Both the position numbers and the translations under genes were made by a program. 20,971 nucleotides of DNA, taken from positions 1 through 20,971 of the forward strand of contig DBXT01000079.1 of the NCBI GenBank assembly GCA_002309615.1. The letters are read 5' to 3'. Under the pieces are notes generated by a model. It was not told the DNA's origin and made no database searches. It saw nothing but the letters and a program-made list of their open reading frames with translations. Source of the stretch: Bacteroidales bacterium UBA1205. GTDB taxonomy: Bacteria > Bacteroidota > Bacteroidia > Bacteroidales > WCHB1-69. This document shows positions 16,746-20,971 of the stretch, piece by piece. The first letter of the stretch is position 1. Every line of letters starts with the position of its first letter.

Positions 16746-17864
16746 ATGGGGAAGAAAATCATCATGACCGTCAGCACCGACCTGGTGAACGACCAGCGGG
16801 TAAAAAAGGTATGCGACACTTTGTACAAAATGAATTTTCGCATCACTCTCATCGGTCGCCGACTCAAAAACTCCCCGCCTATGGACAAACGCCCATATAC
16901 CACCAAACGCCTGAGATTACTGTTTTCAAAAGGCAAATTATTCTATGCCGAAATGAATATCCGCCTTTTTTGCTATCTGCTTTTTCACCGCTGTGACATT
17001 CTTCATGCCAACGACTTGGACACATTGTTGCCCAACGTGCTGACAAGCAGAATCAAACACCGGCCTTTGATATACGACAGCCACGAATATTTTACCGAAG
17101 TGGCAGAGTTGGTAAATCGCCCGTTGGTTCAACGCATTTGGAAACGTATAGAACGATATTGCATTCCCAAAGTAGACCACATGTTTACCGTTTGCGAATC
17201 TATTGCCGCACTCTATCAACAAGAATACCACAAGCCCATACATGTAATGCGGAATATTCCGCCCCGACAAGCATTTACCGACGTACGCTCCCGCTCCGAA
17301 CTTCAGTTACCGGAAAACAAACCTATACTCATTTTACAGGGAACAGGTATCAACATTCATCGCGGCAGCGAAGAATTGGTGGAGGCTATGCAATACTTAC
17401 CTCAAGCATTATTACTGATTGTCGGCACAGGTGATGTAATCCCTATTTTAAAACAAATGAGTAAGGATCAAGGCACTACCGACAGGATAATATTCCTGCC
17501 CCGCATGCCTTTTAACGAACTATACCACTACACTGCCAATGCAGATATCGGTTTTTCCCTGGATAAAAATATCAGTATCAACCATCTATATGCCCTGCCC
17601 AACAAATTATTTGACTTCATCAGAGCCGAAATACCCGTTATTGCCAGTCCTATGATAGAAATAGCCAATATCATACATCATTATAATATAGGTGTGGTGA
17701 TTGATAATATAGAAGCTCGCACCATAGCCGATGCCGTCAATGCCCTGCTTGCCGATCAGGCAAAAATAAAAGAAATGAAACAAAATCTACACATTGCCTC
17801 TGAAGAACTCTGCTGGGAAAACGAAGCAGAAACCTTACAAAAGGTTTATGAGCAATATCGTTAA
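16746..17864 (+). CDS. family 4-type glycosyltransferase
   Basis: A 372-residue cytoplasmic glycosyltransferase with the GT-B fold. The start at 16746 is preferred over the in-frame ATG at 16710 because that one lies inside secA and the family N-terminus (KKIIMTVSTDLVNDQRV) begins here. N-terminal domain marks: VNDQRV at 14-19, the HANDLDTL block at 87-94, DSHEYFTE at 111-118. C-terminal domain: RGSEELVEAM at 206-215, LLIVGTGD at 223-230, and the donor-site region LPNKLFDFIRAEIPVIAS at 284-301. Sugar donor and acceptor cannot be read from sequence. It is probably co-transcribed with secA. It converges with the next gene; the two stop codons overlap by three bases. Confidence 0.85.
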   Translation: MGKKIIMTVSTDLVNDQRVKKVCDTLYKMNFRITLIGRRLKNSPPMDKRPYTTKRLRLLFSKGKLFYAEMNIRLFCYLLFHRCDILHANDLDTLLPNVLTSRIKHRPLIYDSHEYFTEVAELVNRPLVQRIWKRIERYCIPKVDHMFTVCESIAALYQQEYHKPIHVMRNIPPRQAFTDVRSRSELQLPENKPILILQGTGINIHRGSEELVEAMQYLPQALLLIVGTGDVIPILKQMSKDQGTTDRIIFLPRMPFNELYHYTANADIGFSLDKNISINHLYALPNKLFDFIRAEIPVIASPMIEIANIIHHYNIGVVIDNIEARTIADAVNALLADQAKIKEMKQNLHIASEELCWENEAETLQKVYEQYR

Positions 17865-18799
17865 CGCTTGCGATGATATAGTTTCATCAGCAAACGCAAT
17901 AGACAAGAGTTGTATTTTTCAGCCAATATCCATGAATGTTGCCGTGTTCCGAATTTGGAATACGAGGCTGCCACATTAGCATCGCTACCTCCTTCAAAAT
18001 CAAAATTTTCGGTTTTTCCTTGCAGATGTTGAAGCAATTCATATACCAACATAGACGATGCTCCGGAAGCCTTGTGTTGAGGATGGATAAAATACAACAA
18101 ATAATAGGCTGTGCAGGCATCATACACCACCAATGCCGCCGCATGACAAAGCTGACTGTTGTCCACCACGGCACCTATCATACCATGGTCATGAGCTAAT
18201 GCCTGCCTGCATATAGTCTGTAATAAAGCTTGTGAATAATAATCTTTTTTTCCTTGTAATGCGTATTGACTATTGTGCAAACGACAAAACTCCTCCACCG
18301 AAAGAGTGGTATATTGCATATCTGCTTCTGCTTTTTTGATATGACGACGTTTGGACAAATGAAACGATTGCAACAAATCGTCACGCTCTATGTGATGCAA
18401 CACATAGGTGGGACGCAAAGAAAATGAAAACCCGTAGTCTTTCAATATTTCCACCTGTTGTGCTTGCGGAGGAAAGGCTATTTGTATATAGTGATACTTT
18501 TGATTTACCAACTGTTGCATCATGTTGTGCACTACCGCTGTTTGCTCCTCATCGGAAAGTTCAGGGCTTATCCACCAACCGCCGTAGGGTGTCAATTCCG
18601 GCTGAAGCACCATGCGAAAACCATGTTTTTTTACCGCATGATACACCAATGCACCATCTATTTTATCATTACTTTTATGTAAAATCACATCCCATGCTTT
18701 TCCTTGACTGCACACGGCATCCATCCACCATGACTGCATGAACAAAGGCATGCTGCTCTGTAAACTCCACTGCTGATACAATTGTTTATCGGTAGGCAT
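17861..18799 (-). CDS. FemAB/GNAT-like acyltransferase domain protein
   Basis: A 312-residue protein. An in-frame ATG 69 bases upstream (18868) exists, but the start at 18799 is chosen because a TACTTTTG promoter element lies between the two. The sequence resembles the FemAB / GNAT group: an N-terminal half ending with Q-rich helices, the segment KRRHIKKAEAD (150-160), and a C-terminal half with a strand-rich LVVYDACTAYYLLYFIH block, then SSMLVYELLQHL and FDFEGGSDANVAASYSKFG at 266-284, a motif shared by this family. The substrate is unknown; relatives modify peptides or sugars in envelope or polysaccharide synthesis. Family placement is by pattern and moderate. The gene converges with the glycosyltransferase, overlapping its stop codon. 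Confidence 0.7.
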   Translation of the reverse strand: MPTDKQLYQQWSLQSSMPLFMQSWWMDAVCSQGKAWDVILHKSNDKIDGALVYHAVKKHGFRMVLQPELTPYGGWWISPELSDEEQTAVVHNMMQQLVNQKYHYIQIAFPPQAQQVEILKDYGFSFSLRPTYVLHHIERDDLLQSFHLSKRRHIKKAEADMQYTTLSVEEFCRLHNSQYALQGKKDYYSQALLQTICRQALAHDHGMIGAVVDNSQLCHAAALVVYDACTAYYLLYFIHPQHKASGASSMLVYELLQHLQGKTENFDFEGGSDANVAASYSKFGTRQHSWILAEKYNSCLLRLLMKLYHRKR

Positions 18800-18822
18800 T
18801 AATCTATAAATATATGATATTG

Positions 18823-18830
18823 CAAAAGTA
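18823..18830 (-). promoter_or_regulatory. TACTTTTG promoter -7 element for the FemAB-like gene
   Basis: CAAAAGTA on the plus strand reads TACTTTTG on the minus strand, 23 bases before the chosen ATG at 18799. It supports the inner start codon. Confidence 0.5.
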
Positions 18831-18926
18831 TAAAAAAAACAGGAATTACGGAAACAAACATAACACATTAAAAACCAATAATATAATATTCACACACAGC
18901 ACTAAACATCAATTATTTCGGTTTAT

Positions 18927-19442
18927 TTACAATATTTGCATAGCTATTACGGCACATGCTTCGGCATCGGCCAAGGCATGGTGATGATTGCATAAATCAT
19001 AACCGCAATAGGCTGCTATCACCTCCAGATTATGCCTTCCCTGAGGCCATATTTTTCGCGACCTGCGCAGGGTGTCTTTAAATTCATAAGCGGGATAATA
19101 AATACCATAGGCTGCATGTGCGGCTCGCAGACAATGTTCATCAAAGGGGGAATTATGTGCCACCAAAGGCACTTCCCCGTCGCGTATATAGGGATAATAT
19201 GCTTGGATTTTTTGTTCTGCATTCACCCATACTTCCGGAAACTGCGGTGCTGCATCCATCTCGTGCGGAGGCAAGCCGTGCACAGCCAGACACACATCGG
19301 CATAATAATGGGGATAAGGACGAATGAGAGAATAGAATGTATCTATTATCGCTCCGTTTTTTACCACCACTATTCCCACCGCACACACACTGCTGGCACA
19401 CCTATTGGCTGTTTCAAAATCTATGGCTACAAAATTTTGCAT
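18927..19442 (-). CDS. DEDDh-family 3'-5' exonuclease (DNA polymerase III epsilon-like)
   Basis: A 171-residue single-domain exonuclease. Exo I is AIDFETAN with D8 and E10; Exo II is HNSPFDEHCL with D101; Exo III is HHALADAEACA with H154 and D159, the HxAxxD pattern of the DEDDh class. All four acidic residues and the histidine are present, so the enzyme should be active with two metal ions. It carries no extra domain such as a BRCT or UvrC-type nuclease domain. It could serve as a proofreading or general single-strand DNA or RNA exonuclease; stand-alone members of this type are common beside the main epsilon subunit. It is not next to dnaE here, and no TAnnTTTG element is evident upstream. 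Confidence 0.9.
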   Translation of the reverse strand: MQNFVAIDFETANRCASSVCAVGIVVVKNGAIIDTFYSLIRPYPHYYADVCLAVHGLPPHEMDAAPQFPEVWVNAEQKIQAYYPYIRDGEVPLVAHNSPFDEHCLRAAHAAYGIYYPAYEFKDTLRRSRKIWPQGRHNLEVIAAYCGYDLCNHHHALADAEACAVIAMQIL

Positions 19443-19660
19443 ATTTTTTGCTTTGAACCTAATTTTTTACCCTATACTTATTTTAATAAACGCCTGTTTT
19501 TCTTTATATTACACATTAAACAATAATAACATCCGGGCATGTGTAAAATTATCATTTTTCTCATTTCATTCCTCCATATCCGATATTTTAATAAAATATT
19601 ATCTTTCAAAAACAATAATTTTCCTATTTTTCGTTATAAAAATATAAATCAAATACAGAT

Positions 19661-20329
19661 ATGGATACCGACAATACTAAAGAAAAAAGAATATATCTCC
19701 GCATACGCAATTTGTGTGGTCTTTTGGGAATAATATTACCTTGGTTAGCCCTATTTTCGGCAGGCATAGTTCGTCCTCATCCCAGTGAGGAATGGTGGTG
19801 GAGCATTTCCGCTACCTATTATCAAAGTCCTGCCTTGGTAGGAGTGTTGGTTCCGGCCTGTATAGTGCTCATATCTTATATAGGTTACAACAAATGGGAC
19901 AATTGGATCACTACCCTTTCCGGCATAATGGGCTTGGGAATAGTATTGTTTCCTTGCAATGTAAGCTGGATAGCCGACGGAACCGCCGTAGGATTTTTTC
20001 AAGTGCCCATACAAATATCCAATATCATTCACACTGTATGTGCAGCCCTATTCTTCATACTGATAGCCTGCAACAGTATTTTCCTGTTCACCAAGTCGGA
20101 TGGTATCATGACCGACCGCAAGCGGATACGCAATCGCATCTATCGTGTTTGCGGGATAGGCATGTTGGTGCTGGAAGTGGCATTTGCCGTTGTCATGCTT
20201 TGCGGGGTACCTAAATTTTGCATCATGATAATAGAAATCATATTATTACATCTATTCGGCATTTCATGGTTAGTAAAAGGAGAAGCTTTCCCTTTCTTAA
20301 ACGACAAAACAGAAGCATCAAAAATTTAA
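19661..20329 (+). CDS. hypothetical six-helix membrane protein
   Basis: A 222-residue integral membrane protein with likely helices near 18-36, 57-76, 82-98, 118-143, 160-181 and 186-204, and positively charged cytoplasmic-looking loops (DRKRIRNR at 152-159). The SISATYY motif at 48-54 and the GYNKWDNWI and GIVLFPCN segments resemble uncharacterised membrane proteins of the DUF998-like type, in which an SIS-YY pattern precedes helix 2, but this link is from memory and uncertain. It is followed directly by a lipoprotein gene (stop TAA, then TTG, then ATG). A weak -7 candidate TATCTTTC lies at 19600-19607. Function unknown. Confidence 0.7.
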   Translation: MDTDNTKEKRIYLRIRNLCGLLGIILPWLALFSAGIVRPHPSEEWWWSISATYYQSPALVGVLVPACIVLISYIGYNKWDNWITTLSGIMGLGIVLFPCNVSWIADGTAVGFFQVPIQISNIIHTVCAALFFILIACNSIFLFTKSDGIMTDRKRIRNRIYRVCGIGMLVLEVAFAVVMLCGVPKFCIMIIEIILLHLFGISWLVKGEAFPFLNDKTEASKI

Positions 20330-20332
20330 TTG

Positions 20333-20827
20333 ATGAACATAATTATGCCAAATGGAAAATTAAGAAATAAAACAGGTATCTGTTTTTTGGGCTTAATATT
20401 GCTATGCATTGTCAGTTGTAACCGTACTTACCCTATATCAGAGAATGTGTTGTTATGGAATACGGGAAATCTACATCAAAAGTGGATCATTTATAATGAC
20501 GGCGGGCGAGCTTGGAAAAGAACTTCGGGCTTCGTTATTATTCCTAGCGATACACAATCTATAAAAAATATCTATTCCGGGATTGATGAATATGTGGATT
20601 ATTTTTCAAACAATAAGGAATGGCTCCTCGCAAAAACAATAGCTATAGCCGATTCCTGCATGGAAGAAAGATATTGGATAATCCATTTTTCGAACAACGG
20701 AAAAATGGATCAAAACGAAGTGGCAGATTCAACTATAGGACCTTTTACCAAAGCTGAATTTAATATTGTGAGTGCTCAAAAACAAATAGATCAATCTTTA
20801 CTGACAGATTTTTTATCACAAAAATAG
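20333..20827 (+). CDS. hypothetical lipoprotein
   Basis: A 164-residue predicted lipoprotein. The start is the ATG at 20333, three bases after the membrane protein's stop; an in-frame TTG lies just before it and an alternative ATG is at 20345. The N-terminus is hydrophobic and ends in lipobox IVSC with Cys29. The mature part is unrecognised. It contains a YWIIHFSNNGKMDQNEVADS segment followed by IGPFTKAEFNIV; a GPF or GPL motif near the end is often seen in small proteins encoded beside RHS-type toxins, so an immunity role is a possibility only. The next in-frame codon after its TAG begins an open frame that reaches the window end. Confidence 0.65.
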   Translation: MNIIMPNGKLRNKTGICFLGLILLCIVSCNRTYPISENVLLWNTGNLHQKWIIYNDGGRAWKRTSGFVIIPSDTQSIKNIYSGIDEYVDYFSNNKEWLLAKTIAIADSCMEERYWIIHFSNNGKMDQNEVADSTIGPFTKAEFNIVSAQKQIDQSLLTDFLSQK

Positions 20828-20971
20828 GACAATAACAACAAATATAGCCAATATCGTACTATAACCTCCTACACCGATAACAACACTAACAAACGAAAAA
20901 AACTATATATAGGCATAGAATACGAAATAGGCCTTTCTTACCCCTCCGCAAGCCCTAACAATTCGGACTCC
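20828..20971 (+). other. open frame without a start codon at the right window edge
   Basis: In the same frame as the lipoprotein, after its TAG, 48 codons stay open to the window end (for example KRKKLYIGIEYEIG). No ATG is present in this stretch. It may be a broken continuation, the start of a degraded gene, or chance. A weak likeness to RHS YD-type segments was noticed, not proven. Confidence 0.25.

Noticed and set aside
1..20971. CRISPR arrays, tRNA or rRNA genes, insertion sequences
   Set aside because: No regularly spaced repeats, cloverleaf-like CCA-ended genes, rRNA segments or transposase motifs were found on reading both strands.

Overview
The window (about 21 kb) comes from a member of the Bacteroidota, most likely of Bacteroidales type. 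Three things point there. Promoter -7 elements of the form TAnnTTTG recur in front of genes (TATCTTTG, TACCTTTG, TATATTTG). Type IX secretion (T9SS) parts are present: a plug-type protein and a C-terminal sorting domain. Several gene families are typical of the phylum: WbqC-like, an M3 dipeptidase lipoprotein, and a long SecA with a C-terminal zinc motif. No rRNA, tRNA, CRISPR array, transposase or integrase was seen.

Left accessory region (1-2057, all minus strand): an orphan RHS tip gene (conserved core plus variable toxin-like tail) is followed 8 bases later by a small membrane protein that looks like its immunity partner. Downstream, at the window edge, the 5' end of another gene has the same promoter-to-start sequence as the RHS gene and may be a second RHS tip. 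Upstream of the RHS gene lies a short ORF with a T9SS type A sorting domain, probably the remnant of a larger secreted protein.

Middle-left (2106-7191, plus strand): an iron-dependent alcohol dehydrogenase gene is broken by one extra A in a run of seven. After a 518-base gap come an M3-family peptidyl-dipeptidase lipoprotein and a T9SS plug (DUF5103) protein, probably co-transcribed.

Core block (7219-16734): dnaE, murA and wbqC-like run on the minus strand, each close to the next. murA has Asp in place of the usual active-site Cys, the change linked to fosfomycin resistance. secA is divergent from dnaE across a 388-base promoter region.

Right part (16746-20971): a family 4 glycosyltransferase follows secA by 11 bases and converges with a FemAB/GNAT-like protein, their stop codons overlapping in one palindrome. 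Then come a DEDDh 3'-5' exonuclease (minus strand), a six-helix membrane protein and a lipoprotein (plus strand). The lipoprotein reading frame continues open after its stop codon to the window end.

The dnaE, murA, secA, glycosyltransferase, exonuclease and plug genes are ordinary housekeeping or surface genes. The two ends carry the accessory, exchangeable material.
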